Shown piece after piece: positions 17,633 through 27,152 of a stretch of 64,000 bases of DNA (positions are counted from its first letter, which is position 1; every line of letters starts with the position of its first letter). Source of the DNA: JAJDTQ01 sp965204235 (lineage in GTDB: Bacteria; Desulfobacterota; Binatia; UBA9968; JAJDTQ01); NCBI GenBank assembly GCA_965204235.1, contig OZ241979.1, positions 1,860,001 to 1,924,000 of the forward strand, given 5' to 3'. A model generated the notes under the pieces. It did not search any database. It was not told where the DNA came from and worked only from the letters and a program-made list of their open reading frames with translations. Both the position numbers and the translations under genes were made by a program.

Positions 17633-18844
17633 TCAGAACGGGGTCCGGGTCTCCCTGCCGCTCGACTCCACATAGACCTTCTCCGACGTGACCGGCTTGC
17701 CGTCGAGGCGGTCCTTGAGCCAATCGACGATGACGGTCCGCGCCGAGGGGTTGCGGATGGAATGACGCTCGCCTTCATACACGTAGAGGACCTTGGGGCA
17801 GACTGCCTCGTCCACCACCCCATGGACGAACTCGATGGGGCAGAGCTCGTCGTCCTCCCCCGCGGACACCAGGTAGGGACACCGGATACGGGCGGCGACC
17901 CCTTCCAGGGTCAGGGTCTTGCAGAACTCGTCGAACTCCGCCTCGTCGTCGTAGCCGGCCATGTACATGAAGTTGAGCTTGAAGGTGGGGGCCGCGGTGT
18001 TGAAGATGGTGTACTGGGTGGGCTCCAGGCACACGCCGGTGACCGCGCATGCCTTGAAGCCGGGCTCCGCGGCCGCCATGCGCGTGCCCCAGTAGGAACC
18101 CATGCTGGAGCCGAACAACGCCACCCTGTCGCCGTCGATGTCCGGGCGGGTCTGCAAGTAGGCGTAGGCCGCCCTGCCGCCGTCCTCGCAGTTGGAGGCG
18201 GTCACGGTAATGCCCCGCTCCCGGGTCTCGCCCTGGCCAGGACCGTCGATGGAAAGGATGGCGAGTCCCCGTTGCAGCAGCGGGTCTCCCATGAGCGGGT
18301 TGTCTTCCTTGACCCCGTCCATCCCCGGTTGGTAGAGGACGCACGGCAGCCGCTCCCCCGGTGCCGGCCGGTGCGGCAGGTGCAGCAGCGCCGCCATCTT
18401 CTTGCCTTCCAGCGGCAGGTCCACCCGTTCGATGGGGTGGTCGGCGAACCGGATGTAGCGGTCGTAGCAGTCCCGCTTGCGCTCCGCCCAGGCCATGCGG
18501 TCCGGGTTGCCGTCCTCGAAAATGCCCCATTGGGCTGCTGTGTAGTAGGTGGCCGCCACGTAGTAGTGCTCGCGCGCCTCCACGGTGTGGCCCAGGTCCT
18601 CGGCCGCGCGTCCCTGCTGCTCCCGCTTCCCCGCGGCCCGGGAGAACTCCCGCGGGAAGTCGGTGAACTTCTGCACCCGCTGCCCGAGGCCGCGAAGCTC
18701 CCCGGCGATGCCCGGACCGCAGTTCCGCAGCATCTTGTGGGACCGCCCCTGGTCGAAGTCGAGGCCGCTCACCTTGATGACCTGGTCGAGTATCCAGCGT
18801 TGCTCCTGCCAGCGTTTCGTCTTCCTCTCGGTCCCGGCCCGCAT
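17633..18844 (-). CDS. alpha/beta hydrolase, dihydropseudooxynicotine-hydrolase-like
   Basis: 403 residues. A helical N-terminal section of about 140 residues precedes an alpha/beta hydrolase core with nucleophile serine in FGSSMGSYWG, acid in SAGEDDELCP and histidine in GERHSIRNP. This layout matches the family of 2,6-dihydropseudooxynicotine hydrolase and FrsA-like proteins, some of which cleave C-C bonds; the substrate here is unknown. The gene is upstream of the aldehyde dehydrogenase on the same strand and divergent from the hydrolase at 19095. Its promoter region holds a MITE-like element 17 bp from the start codon. Confidence 0.78.
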   Translation of the reverse strand: MRAGTERKTKRWQEQRWILDQVIKVSGLDFDQGRSHKMLRNCGPGIAGELRGLGQRVQKFTDFPREFSRAAGKREQQGRAAEDLGHTVEAREHYYVAATYYTAAQWGIFEDGNPDRMAWAERKRDCYDRYIRFADHPIERVDLPLEGKKMAALLHLPHRPAPGERLPCVLYQPGMDGVKEDNPLMGDPLLQRGLAILSIDGPGQGETRERGITVTASNCEDGGRAAYAYLQTRPDIDGDRVALFGSSMGSYWGTRMAAAEPGFKACAVTGVCLEPTQYTIFNTAAPTFKLNFMYMAGYDDEAEFDEFCKTLTLEGVAARIRCPYLVSAGEDDELCPIEFVHGVVDEAVCPKVLYVYEGERHSIRNPSARTVIVDWLKDRLDGKPVTSEKVYVESSGRETRTPF

Positions 18845-18860
18845 GTGACTTCCTCCTTCG

Positions 18861-19013
18861 GGAACCTCCGGACAATCGAGGGATGGACAATCGCGACATC
18901 CGGGATGGATTCCCTCACCCCGACCCCTGGCTCCGTTCGTCCTGAGCGTAGCGTAGCGAAGTCGAAGGACGCGCTCATGCCCCCCTGTTCCGATTTTTCA
19001 GAGGTTTCTTTCC
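18861..19013 (-). repeat. MITE-like element, copy 5 (about 153 bp, long subtype)
   Basis: Ends GGAACCTCCGGACAATCGAG and TTCAGAGGTTTC. The interior has an extra block of about 40 bp (GGGATGGACAATCGCGACAT onward) before the shared core; copy 9 at 41945 carries a related block. It fills the divergent promoter region of two hydrolase genes. Confidence 0.75.
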
Positions 19014-19094
19014 CGATCCGCGTTGAGGCGCAGACCCGTCCGTGCGCGTGCTGAGTGTGTTGACCGTCTCACCCCGTCTCTGTACACAACCACC

Positions 19095-20216
19095 ATGGAG
19101 GGACGCAACATCCGCCATCGACGGACCGGCGGAAGGGCCTTGTTCGGCAGGGGCGCAATCGCAGGCATGGCCGCAGCGCTCGCGTGTCTCCTCGCGGTCC
19201 TGGCGCACGCGGCCTCCCTCGACGACGACTTCGTGGCCTCCGAACGCCACTGGGCCGTCACCGCCACCAAGTTCGAGATCTCCCTCAAGCGTTTCCGTCT
19301 CAAGAAGACGCCGCCCCGCCCGCGCCCGGTGCTGCTCATGCACGGGCTGCTGGTGAACAGCCGTTTCCTCGACTTCAGCGCGGACGCCAGCTTGGCGGAA
19401 TACCTTGCCGAAGCGGGTTTCGACGTGTGGAACATCTCCCTGCGCGGCACGGGCCGGAGCCTGAACCCGCGGGGATGGGGCGACAGGCCCTGGACCCTGG
19501 ACCACATGGCGTCCGAGGACCTCCCGGCCGCGGTCGCATACGTCCGCGAGCAGACCGGCAGCACGGAGGTCCTGGCGGTGGGGTACGAGTTGGGCGCGCT
19601 CCTGGCCTTCGCCCACGTGGGCAAGGCGCCGGAACACTCGGTGGCGGGGATCGTCAGCATCGCCGCGCCCATGTCCTTCGACGCTTCCGCACAGGAATGG
19701 CTCGACGTGCTGCTCACCCTCGACCGCCACCCGACCCTGCGGAACGCCCTCTTCAACTGGAGCGGCATCGGGCTCAACAAGCTACTGTTCCTCCTGCCCG
19801 GTTTCGAGGACATCTTCTACAACCCCCGGAACATGGCCCCGGAGGTCAAGGAAGAGTTGCTGAACAGCGTGCTCACCCCGGTGAACCGCGGCGTGCTGGA
19901 CCAACTGGCCACCATGGTGGAGAAAAAGGAGTTCGTGTCCGCGGACGGCGCGACCAGCTACCGGGCCGCACTGTCCGGCATCCGCATCCCCGTCCTCGTC
20001 ATGGGCGGCGCCGCCGACCCCATAGCGCCCCCCGAAGCCCTGCAAAAGCTCCACTCGGACCTGGCGGCATCGGAAGACCGGAAACTCACCATCGTCGAAC
20101 CCGACAGCGACGAGGCTGGAAGCTACGGCCACTTCGACCTGATCCTCGGCCGCAACGCCAAGGCCGAAGTCTTCCCGATCATTCGCAATTGGCTGGAAGC
20201 GCACGACGGGAAGTAG
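19095..20216 (+). CDS. exported alpha/beta hydrolase-fold protein with Glu at the nucleophile
   Basis: 373 residues. The N-terminus has an arginine-rich stretch then a hydrophobic segment (AGMAAALACLLAVLAHAAS, residues 23-41), a likely signal peptide or anchor. The core resembles the acid-lipase/esterase group: LLMHGLLVNS, FDVWNISLRGTGRS and a cap region. The nucleophile elbow reads G-Y-E165-L-G where serine is expected, while the acid (GGAADPIAPP) and histidine (SYGHFDLILG) remain. It may be a non-catalytic relative or use another mechanism. The ATG at 19095 is chosen because it precedes the basic region of the signal peptide; an upstream start at 19023 is less likely. Confidence 0.75.
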   Translation: MEGRNIRHRRTGGRALFGRGAIAGMAAALACLLAVLAHAASLDDDFVASERHWAVTATKFEISLKRFRLKKTPPRPRPVLLMHGLLVNSRFLDFSADASLAEYLAEAGFDVWNISLRGTGRSLNPRGWGDRPWTLDHMASEDLPAAVAYVREQTGSTEVLAVGYELGALLAFAHVGKAPEHSVAGIVSIAAPMSFDASAQEWLDVLLTLDRHPTLRNALFNWSGIGLNKLLFLLPGFEDIFYNPRNMAPEVKEELLNSVLTPVNRGVLDQLATMVEKKEFVSADGATSYRAALSGIRIPVLVMGGAADPIAPPEALQKLHSDLAASEDRKLTIVEPDSDEAGSYGHFDLILGRNAKAEVFPIIRNWLEAHDGK

Positions 20217-20350
20217 CGGCGCCGCGGATATGGCACGGACGGATGGCATGGCCGGACCACAGGCCATCGACCCCGCCCCCGCGTCATGGTACAAACCGGG
20301 AACATCGTTTACAAAACAAACCGGAGACATGGTTTACACGCTTCGCCGTG

Positions 20351-20380
20351 AAACCCTGCCCACACGAATTCCTGAAGAGC
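20351..20380 (+). repeat. defence-associated short repeat, copy 4
   Basis: Reads AAACCCTGCCCACACGAATT then CCTGAAGAGC. The AAACCCTGCCC prefix resembles AAACCTTGTCCG in copy 5 (35021-35048), which extends the shared motif to about 30 bp. It lies about 75 bp upstream of the metallohydrolase start. Confidence 0.6.
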
Positions 20381-20453
20381 CAGTTATAGAAACCAACTCC
20401 TCCGTAGCCACGATTTCGGGCAACCCTCACTTGCCCGCACTTGAAAGGCAACC

Positions 20454-21703
20454 ATGAGAATCTGCATCCACAGAGGGACGCAGGAGATCGGCGGCACGTG
20501 CATCGAGATCGAGGCGCAGGGAAGGCGCATCGTCCTGGACCTTGGCCTTCCGCTCGATGCTCCCGACCGGGAGGCGCGCGAAGACCTGCTGCCGCAGGTC
20601 CCGGGCTTTACCGAGCCCGATGACGGCCTGTTGGGCTGCTGATCTCCCACCCCCACCGGGACCACTACGGTCTGGCGCCGCGCGTCCGTTCGGAGTTGCC
20701 GGTTTACATCGGCGAAGACGCGCACGGCATCATGAAGGCCGCCAGCGCCTATGTGCCCGGCGGCCACTCGTTCGCCGACCCGGGCTTCTTCCGGAACAGG
20801 ATACCCGTGGGAATCGGCCCTGTTCGCGTCACGCCCTATCTCGTGGACCACAGCGCCTTCGACGCCTACGCCCTGCTTGTCGAAGCTGACGGCAAGCGCG
20901 TCTGTTACTCCGGCGACTTCCGCGGCCACGGCCGCAAGGCGGCCCTGTTCGAAGGCATGGTCCGCAACCCGCCCGGGAACATCGACATCCTCCTCATGGA
21001 AGGAACCACCATCGGACGCACGGGATCGGAGGAGGGGTTCGCCACCGAGGACGATCTCGAAAACGAGTTCCTCCGTGCCTTCGAGCAAACCCGAGGGATT
21101 CATTTCGTCTGGACCTCGTCGCAGAACATCGACCGCCTGGTGACGGTGTTGCGAGCGGCCAAACGGTCGGGCCGGGTGCTGGTCATCGATCTCTACACCG
21201 CGGTCGTGCTCGAAGCGACGGGTCGAGACAGCATCCCACAGTCCCATTGGCGCGAAGTCAGGGTCTATACTCCGCATCGCCAGCGGGTGTTCATCAAGGA
21301 CAGGGAGTTGTTCGACGACCTCGAGCGGCACAAGACGAACCGCATCTACGAGAGGCATCTGCCCGGCCTGAAGGAACGCGCCGTAATGCTCTTTCGCCCG
21401 ATGGCCATGTCGGATCGGGGCGTCCGGAGCGTGCTCGACGGCGCCGGGTTCACCTATTCCATGTGGCAGGGTTACCTGAAGGACGAGACCGGGCAGAAAG
21501 TCACGAAGTGGCTACGGGACAACAACATACCCTTGCAAACGATCCACACCTCCGGCCACGCCTCGGTAGCTGACCTCCAACGCTTCGCGTCCGCCCTCGC
21601 GCCTCGCCGCCTGGTCCCGATCCATTCCTTCGAGACCGACCGGTTCGGGGAGTTCTTCGACAACGTGGGCCAACAGGAAGACGGCGCCTGGTGGGAAGTC
21701 TGA
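20454..21703 (+). pseudogene. RNase J-like metallo-beta-lactamase-fold hydrolase, frameshifted
   Basis: The first frame (from ATG 20454) encodes MRICIHRGTQEIGGTCIEI through LDLGLPLDAPD and ends at 20642. The second frame continues at once with ISHPHRDHYGL, the zinc-binding HxHxDH motif, then the beta-CASP region and DTGQKVTKWL up to 21703. One missing base, near 20636, explains the break (LLG followed by L-L-I in one frame is restored). If whole, the protein would be about 415 residues, a nuclease-type MBL/beta-CASP hydrolase. A single-base sequencing error is possible; otherwise the gene is dead. A short interspersed repeat lies upstream. Confidence 0.78.
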
Positions 21704-21770
21704 CGAACGGGGAAGACCGGCTCAATATAGGCTGCAATCTCCGCAGGTTCAATCGCGTGTGGACAGGCTT

Positions 21771-22766
21771 TCAGGGTATGAACCGGCTGAACACCTTCTC
21801 GGCGTTGCCCCCGAGGACCGCGGCCTTCTCGTCGTCGGTCAGCCAGCCCATCTCGTCGATGAGCGGTTTCACGTCGTCGTACCAGCGGCCGGTGCGGGGG
21901 TTGGGCTTGGAGCCGGCGCCGGGGCGCTCGGTGCCGAACAGGCAGCGGTCCGGCCGGACCACCTTGAACAGCAGTTCCAGGGATTCGGTGTTGTAGAGGG
22001 CGGTGTCGAAGTAGAGCTGACGCAACCGTTCATCGAAGGTCTCGGTGTTGCCCGGACCCCGGAGTTGCGAGCGCCAGCGCCCCACCTGGTAGGGCACCGA
22101 CCCGCCGCCGTGGGAGATGACGAGCTTCAGCCCGGGGAAGTCTGCGAACACGCCGGAGTTCATCAGGGACAGGATGGCGATGCTCTCCTCGGTGATGAAG
22201 TGGCCGTGGAACGACTCCCGGAGGTTCCGGCAGCTTGCGGAATGGACCAGGCCCGGCACGTCCATCTCGACCATCTTCTCGTAGAGCGGATACCAGTACT
22301 CCTCGCCCATGCCCGGGGTCAGCCCGTCGCCTTCGCCCGGGTCCGGGTTGATCATGATGCCCACCATGCCCAGTTCTTCGATGCAGCGATGGATCTCGTC
22401 GAAGGTGTTCTCGGGTCCGACCCCGGCGCATTGCGGCAGTCCGGCGATGCCGCGGAACCGTTGGGGATCCGCCTTCACCTGGAGCGCGATGGCGTCGTTG
22501 ACCGCCTCGCAGTACCAGTGGACGATCTTCTCGGGCTTCTCCGAGTGCATCATGGTGTAGGGACGGGGCGAGATGAAGGCCATGTCCGTGCCCACTTGGT
22601 CCAGCACCTCGGTGTGCTTGTGGCCCTGCCATGTGGCGGCTGCGATGGTCTCCTCGGTCACGCCGGACTTGCGCTTGCCGTGGAAGCCGCGGCTGTTGAT
22701 GAGGCTGGCCTGGTAGCGGCTCAACTCCTCGCCCGCGACGATGTGGTTGTGGATGTCGATGATCAC
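21771..22766 (-). CDS. amidohydrolase-family protein (ACMSD-like)
   Basis: 331 residues with the TIM-barrel metal-dependent hydrolase fold. The first metal ligands H6 and H8 are in MIIDIHNHIV; later ligands are in VHSASCRN and VISHGGGSVPY, and the C-terminal acid is in FGTERPGAG. This group includes 2-amino-3-carboxymuconate semialdehyde decarboxylase and gamma-resorcylate decarboxylase, so decarboxylation of an aromatic acid is a reasonable but unproven function. The ATG at 22766 has GGAGG just upstream, and a MITE-like element begins 23 bp away. Confidence 0.82.
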   Translation of the reverse strand: MIIDIHNHIVAGEELSRYQASLINSRGFHGKRKSGVTEETIAAATWQGHKHTEVLDQVGTDMAFISPRPYTMMHSEKPEKIVHWYCEAVNDAIALQVKADPQRFRGIAGLPQCAGVGPENTFDEIHRCIEELGMVGIMINPDPGEGDGLTPGMGEEYWYPLYEKMVEMDVPGLVHSASCRNLRESFHGHFITEESIAILSLMNSGVFADFPGLKLVISHGGGSVPYQVGRWRSQLRGPGNTETFDERLRQLYFDTALYNTESLELLFKVVRPDRCLFGTERPGAGSKPNPRTGRWYDDVKPLIDEMGWLTDDEKAAVLGGNAEKVFSRFIP

Positions 22767-22788
22767 GGGGCGCCTCCTTTTCGTTTGC

Positions 22789-22886
22789 GGGACGTCTGGT
22801 CCATGCCGGCTCTCCCTTGGGAAAGCGCGTCCTTCGATTTCGCTTCGCTACGCTCAGGACGAACGGGGATGTGGTTCCGAGTTTCC
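22789..22886 (+). repeat. MITE-like element, copy 6 (98 bp, diverged ends)
   Basis: Core conserved (GCGCGTCCTTCGATTTCGC onward) but ends weak: GGGACGTCTGGTCCATGCC at the left and GAGTTTCC at the right. It lies between the iron-transporter ATPase stop and the amidohydrolase start. Confidence 0.65.
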
Positions 22887-22950
22887 TTGCGAACGCGGAC
22901 CGGCGCAGGACCATGTCCCGTTCCCCGGTGTGTGCCCGGACGAAGCGGCT

Positions 22951-24057
22951 TCAGACCGCGCCCGCGATGGCGTGGCAGCGCTGCGGCGGGGCGTGGGCCG
23001 CCACCGTGTCCCCGACCCTCATGGCGGTGGAGGGATGCACCTTGACCCGCAGCTCCAGGCCGGGCAGCGACAGGGTGCAGTCCAGCATCTCGCCCACGAA
23101 GACCACCGACTTGACCTGCCCCCGCATCACGTTCTCGGCGCCGTCCGCGCCCTCCGGTCGGACCACCACGTCCTCCGGACGGATCATCAGCGACACCGGG
23201 TCCTGCGCCCGGAGTCCTGCGGACAGGGTGCAGGCGAAGGCGCCCAGGTCGGTGGCCACCCGCCCCATGCCCGCGCCGGCCACGGACTCGACCCGGCCCG
23301 GTATCAGGTTCGCCACGCCGATGAACTGGGCCACGAACCGGCCGGCCGGATGCTTGTAGATCTCCAGGGGCGAGTCCTCCTGCATGATCTTCCCGCTGCT
23401 CATGACCGAGACCCGGTCGGCCATGGTGAGGGCCTCCAGTTGGTCGTGGGTGACGTAGATGCTGGTGATGTGGAGCCGTTTGGTGATGTCGCGGATCTGC
23501 ACCCGCATCTCCTCCCGCAGCTTGGCGTCCAGGTTGCTCAGGGGCTCGTCGAGCAGGAGCACGCCCGGTTCGCGCACCAGGGCCCGGGCCAGCGCCACCC
23601 GCTGTTGCTGGCCGCCGCTCAGGAACGGGGCCGGCCGGTCCGCCAGGTCCTGGAGCTGGGTCAGCTCCAACGCCCGCATCACCCGCTCCCGCACCACCTT
23701 CCGGGGCGGCCGGCTCCCCTGTCCGTGCATCAGCGGGAAGGCCACGTTGTGGAACACGTCCATGTGCGGCCAGATGGCGTAGGACTGGAAGACGATGCCG
23801 AAGTCCCTCCGGGCCGGCTGCACGTTGACCCCGTCGGCGCCGGAGAACACCACCTGGTCACCGATCCGGATCGTGCCGCCCGTCGGCTCCTCGAACCCGG
23901 CGATGCAGCGCAGGGTCGTGCTCTTGCCACAACCGGAGGGGCCCAGCAGCACGTAGAACTCCCCCTCCCGGACCTCGAAGTCGATGCCCGCCAGCGCCCG
24001 GACGGCGTCCCGCTCCGCGGTTTCATAGACCTTTTCGAGACCGCTGACCCGTATCAT
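22951..24057 (-). CDS. iron(III)-type ABC transporter ATP-binding protein
   Basis: 368 residues. Walker A is GPSGCGKST near residue 39, the ABC signature is LSGGQQQR, Walker B is VLLLDEPLSNLD and the switch histidine is in VTHDQLEA. The C-terminal 120 residues form a TOBE regulatory domain (ending MRVGDTVAAHA). It powers import through the two-domain permease encoded 32 bp upstream. Together with the binding protein at 25901 it forms an FbpABC-like operon for iron or a similar ligand. Confidence 0.9.
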   Translation of the reverse strand: MIRVSGLEKVYETAERDAVRALAGIDFEVREGEFYVLLGPSGCGKSTTLRCIAGFEEPTGGTIRIGDQVVFSGADGVNVQPARRDFGIVFQSYAIWPHMDVFHNVAFPLMHGQGSRPPRKVVRERVMRALELTQLQDLADRPAPFLSGGQQQRVALARALVREPGVLLLDEPLSNLDAKLREEMRVQIRDITKRLHITSIYVTHDQLEALTMADRVSVMSSGKIMQEDSPLEIYKHPAGRFVAQFIGVANLIPGRVESVAGAGMGRVATDLGAFACTLSAGLRAQDPVSLMIRPEDVVVRPEGADGAENVMRGQVKSVVFVGEMLDCTLSLPGLELRVKVHPSTAMRVGDTVAAHAPPQRCHAIAGAV

Positions 24058-24089
24058 CCGCAGGATCCTTGCCGAGCCCGACGGGCTTG

Positions 24090-25838
24090 CTACAGCTCCC
24101 GTCCGCCGGCCACGCTGCCCCCCAGGCGCCGGGCCAGCACGCTCAGGGCCGTGACCACCACGATCAACAGCACCGAGAGGGCCGAGGAGGTGCCCGGGTT
24201 GCCGGTGTCCCACAGGTGCCACAGATAGACCGACAGCACCATGCTGTCGGGTCCGCGCAGCAACATGGCGATGGACATGACCTTGAAGCTCAGGATCAGG
24301 ACGAACAGGAAGCCGTTCACCAGCGCCGGGAGCAGCAGCGGGAACCACACGAACCGCAGGGTGGTCCAGAAACCCGCGCCGCTGCCCCAGGCGGCCTCCT
24401 CCAGTTCCTTGTGGACCTGCACCACCGCGGCGTTGGTGAAGCGGGTGCCGATGGGCAGGTAGTTGACCACGTAGGCCAGCACGATGATCCAGATGGTGTT
24501 GTACAGCGGGTTGGGAAACGACAGGAAGACCACCAGGAAGGCGACGCCGATGACCATGCCGGAGACGGCGTAGGGCAGGAACACTACCACGTCCAGCACC
24601 TTCCGGCCGGCGATGCGCGTGCGATATACGAACCACGAGCACAGGATCGCCAGGAACATGATGGCCACGCTGCTGATGCCCCCCAGCAGCAGCGTGTTGC
24701 CCGCCACGTTGGCGAGGGCGGGGGAGGCGAACAGTTCCCGGTAGTTCTCCAGGCTGACGGCCGAGAGCGCCTGCAGGGAAGGGGGGCGGTAGTAAGGCAG
24801 CAGCGAGCTCCACACGAGGATCAACAGCGGCAGCACCGCGGCGAAGACCAGGTAGAAGCCCACGAACCCCCACGCGGGCCAGGTCCACCCGCCCAGGGAC
24901 ACCACCCGCGGCCGGTAGCCCTTGCCCACCACCACCGTGTAACGCTCGGAGTGCATGAGCTGGCGCTGGTAGAGCAGGATCGCGCACAGGGTGACCACCA
25001 CCAGCGTCATGCTGTAGGCGAACCCCAGGCCGTAGTCGGGCGGGAAGGCGCCGCGTATGGAGTAGTAGATGGTAGTGCTGAACACGAAGATGCCCGAGCT
25101 GAACCCCAGCAGCATGGGGATCTCGAAGGCTTCGATGCCGCGGACGAACAGCAGGATCGCCACCCCCGCCAGGCCGGGCTTGAGCAACGGCAGCAGCACC
25201 TTCGAGAACGTGGTCCAGGTGGACGCGCCGCTGCCCAGGGCGGCTTCCTCCAGGGAGGGGTCCATGCGGCGGATGGTGCCCGCGATGAGCAGGAAGGCCA
25301 ACGGGCTCATGCTCACGCCCTCGACCCAGATCATGGCCGGGAGCGAGTAGGCGCTCAGGATGGGGCCGTCCAGTCCCAGCCACCGGCCCGCCTGGTTGAT
25401 GACCCCGATGCGGGGCGAGAGCAGGAAGATCCACGCGATGCCCTTGACGACGGATGGCATGATGAGCGGGATCATCACCATCAGCGGGATGGCGCGGCGC
25501 CAGCGCATGTCCGTGCGTTCCGCGAGGAACGCCAGCACGCCCCCCATGCCCATGGCCAGGACCATGGACCCCACCGCGAACCACAGGGAGTTGAGCAGCA
25601 TCCGGAACGTGGCCGGGCTGCTGTAGGCCTCCACGTAGTTGTGCAGGGTCAGCCCTTTCAGGCTGAACTCCAGGTCGCCCACCGAGACGCTGCGGAAGCT
25701 GTTGACCACCAGCAGGCCCAGGGGCACCACCACGAGCACCCCGATGACGACGGCGATGCTCCAGAAGGCCGCCAACCGGAAGTCCACGGCAGAGCCCCAC
25801 GAGGTCCTGCCGTCGTGCGTGGCTGCGACGCTGCTCAT
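24090..25838 (-). CDS. iron(III)-type ABC transporter permease (fused, two domains)
   Basis: 582 residues with about twelve membrane segments in two homologous halves. Each half has an EAA loop that contacts the ATPase (EEAALGSGASTWTTFSKVLLP in the first, EEAAWGSGAGFWTTLRFVWFP in the second). This is the usual FbpB/AfuB/ThiP type. The start is the ATG at 25838. It lies between the binding-protein and ATPase genes in one operon. Confidence 0.9.
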   Translation of the reverse strand: MSSVAATHDGRTSWGSAVDFRLAAFWSIAVVIGVLVVVPLGLLVVNSFRSVSVGDLEFSLKGLTLHNYVEAYSSPATFRMLLNSLWFAVGSMVLAMGMGGVLAFLAERTDMRWRRAIPLMVMIPLIMPSVVKGIAWIFLLSPRIGVINQAGRWLGLDGPILSAYSLPAMIWVEGVSMSPLAFLLIAGTIRRMDPSLEEAALGSGASTWTTFSKVLLPLLKPGLAGVAILLFVRGIEAFEIPMLLGFSSGIFVFSTTIYYSIRGAFPPDYGLGFAYSMTLVVVTLCAILLYQRQLMHSERYTVVVGKGYRPRVVSLGGWTWPAWGFVGFYLVFAAVLPLLILVWSSLLPYYRPPSLQALSAVSLENYRELFASPALANVAGNTLLLGGISSVAIMFLAILCSWFVYRTRIAGRKVLDVVVFLPYAVSGMVIGVAFLVVFLSFPNPLYNTIWIIVLAYVVNYLPIGTRFTNAAVVQVHKELEEAAWGSGAGFWTTLRFVWFPLLLPALVNGFLFVLILSFKVMSIAMLLRGPDSMVLSVYLWHLWDTGNPGTSSALSVLLIVVVTALSVLARRLGGSVAGGREL

Positions 25839-25900
25839 GGGTTGACCCGCGTGCCGTCAGCGCTCCCGCCGCTCCTGCGCGAGCGCCGGGAGGCGGCGCG

Positions 25901-26983
25901 CTACTTGATCCCCAACAGCCGGAAGAAGAAGGTCTCGGACTTCTTCAGCACCGCCGGCGTGTAGATCTTCGCCGCGGTGGCCGGGTCCACCAGCGCGGCG
26001 TTCTTCTCGGTGGCGCCGCCGTCCACCAGCACCTTGGCCAGCTTGCCGGACTTGGCGTTCCGGTTCACCACCACCTTGGCGCTCACCACGTCGGTGTATT
26101 CCAGTTGGCCCTCGGGCGACATGAGGTAATCGATCAGGAGCCAGGATCCCGCGGGGTTGGGCGCGTCCTTCATGATGGCGTAGGAGCGGAACGTCATGGG
26201 GAACTTCGGGAAGGCGATCATCTCGACGGGAGCGCCCTTGGCCTTGAGCTTCGAGTAGGTGCCCAGGGCGGGGAACCAGAAGATGCCCACATCGCCCGCG
26301 GCCACGCGCTTGGTCCCGCCGGCATAGCCGCGCCCGATGGCCGGCTTCTGGTTCTCGACCATCTCGGTGAAGAACTCGAAGCTCTTCTCCCAGTCGAGGG
26401 CGTCGGTGCTGCCCCACAGCCACGCCAGCCGGGAAGGGAACTCCTCGCTCGACCGCGACAGCAGGGTCAGCCCCTTCCATTTGGCCGACTTCATGTCGTC
26501 CCAACTCCTGGGGGCGTCCTTGGGGGAGACCAGGTCGGTGTTGTAGATGCCCTGCACCCGGGGGTTCATGAAGGCGTCCACGTACTGGCCGTGTTTGGGC
26601 TGGGTGTTGGCGATCATGTCCTTCATGTGGGGATAGTCGTATCCCTCGAGCAGCCCTTTCTGGGCCAGCGACTCGGTGCCGCTCTCGTCCACGCCCACCA
26701 TGTCGATGGTCAGCTTTCCCGCCTTGGCCTCGGTCACCACCCGGTTGATGGTGGCCGAGGTGTTGGCGTCGAACGCCTTGACCTGGAGCCAGGGATACTT
26801 CGTGCGGAATCCCTTGAGCTTGTCCCGGAACTCCGCGGCGTTGCTGCCGGCCACCACGAAGGCGCCCTCCTTCCTGGCCTTCTCGATCATCTTGGCGCGC
26901 ATGTCGTCCATGGCCGCAAGGCCCGCGGACCCGGTCAACGACAGGGACGCCAGCAGACTCGTCACCATCAACGGCTTCTTCAT
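25901..26983 (-). CDS. ABC transporter extracellular solute-binding protein
   Basis: 360 residues with a signal peptide (MKKPLMVTSLLASLSLTGSA) and a probable cleavage near AGLAA. The body fits the family 1 binding-protein fold of iron transporters (ESGTESLAQKGLLEGYD, RSWDDMKSAKWKG, AAGDVGIFWFPALG). I could not place a definite tyrosine iron-binding pair, so the ligand could be iron, an organic acid or an iron chelate. ATG 26983 is preceded by AGGAGG at five bases. It is first in the ABC operon. Confidence 0.88.
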   Translation of the reverse strand: MKKPLMVTSLLASLSLTGSAGLAAMDDMRAKMIEKARKEGAFVVAGSNAAEFRDKLKGFRTKYPWLQVKAFDANTSATINRVVTEAKAGKLTIDMVGVDESGTESLAQKGLLEGYDYPHMKDMIANTQPKHGQYVDAFMNPRVQGIYNTDLVSPKDAPRSWDDMKSAKWKGLTLLSRSSEEFPSRLAWLWGSTDALDWEKSFEFFTEMVENQKPAIGRGYAGGTKRVAAGDVGIFWFPALGTYSKLKAKGAPVEMIAFPKFPMTFRSYAIMKDAPNPAGSWLLIDYLMSPEGQLEYTDVVSAKVVVNRNAKSGKLAKVLVDGGATEKNAALVDPATAAKIYTPAVLKKSETFFFRLLGIK

Positions 26984-27021
26984 TGCATCCTCCTTCGGTT
27001 CGTTTCCCCGATACGATTTCC

Positions 27022-27130
27022 GGAAACTCTGAACAATTGCCCCGTTCGTCCTGAGCGTAGCGAAGCGAAGTCGAAGGACGCGCTTTCCCATAGGGAGAGG
27101 CGCCTCGAGCCGGAATGGAACAGAGGTTCC
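27022..27130 (-). repeat. MITE-like element, copy 7 (109 bp, best-preserved ends)
   Basis: Ends GGAAACTCTGAACAATTGCC and GGAACAGAGGTTCC. It lies 38 bp upstream of the binding-protein start and just after the oxidoreductase stop. Its left end and that of the IS at 520-535 share GGAA, then CTCTGAACAATT. Confidence 0.85.
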
Positions 27131-27152
27131 TTCCCGCGATACGACTCGGCCT

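Noticed and set aside
21735..21760. tRNA-like GGTTCAATC box
   Set aside because: No acceptor stem or anticodon arm can be folded around it; similar boxes elsewhere are inside genes.
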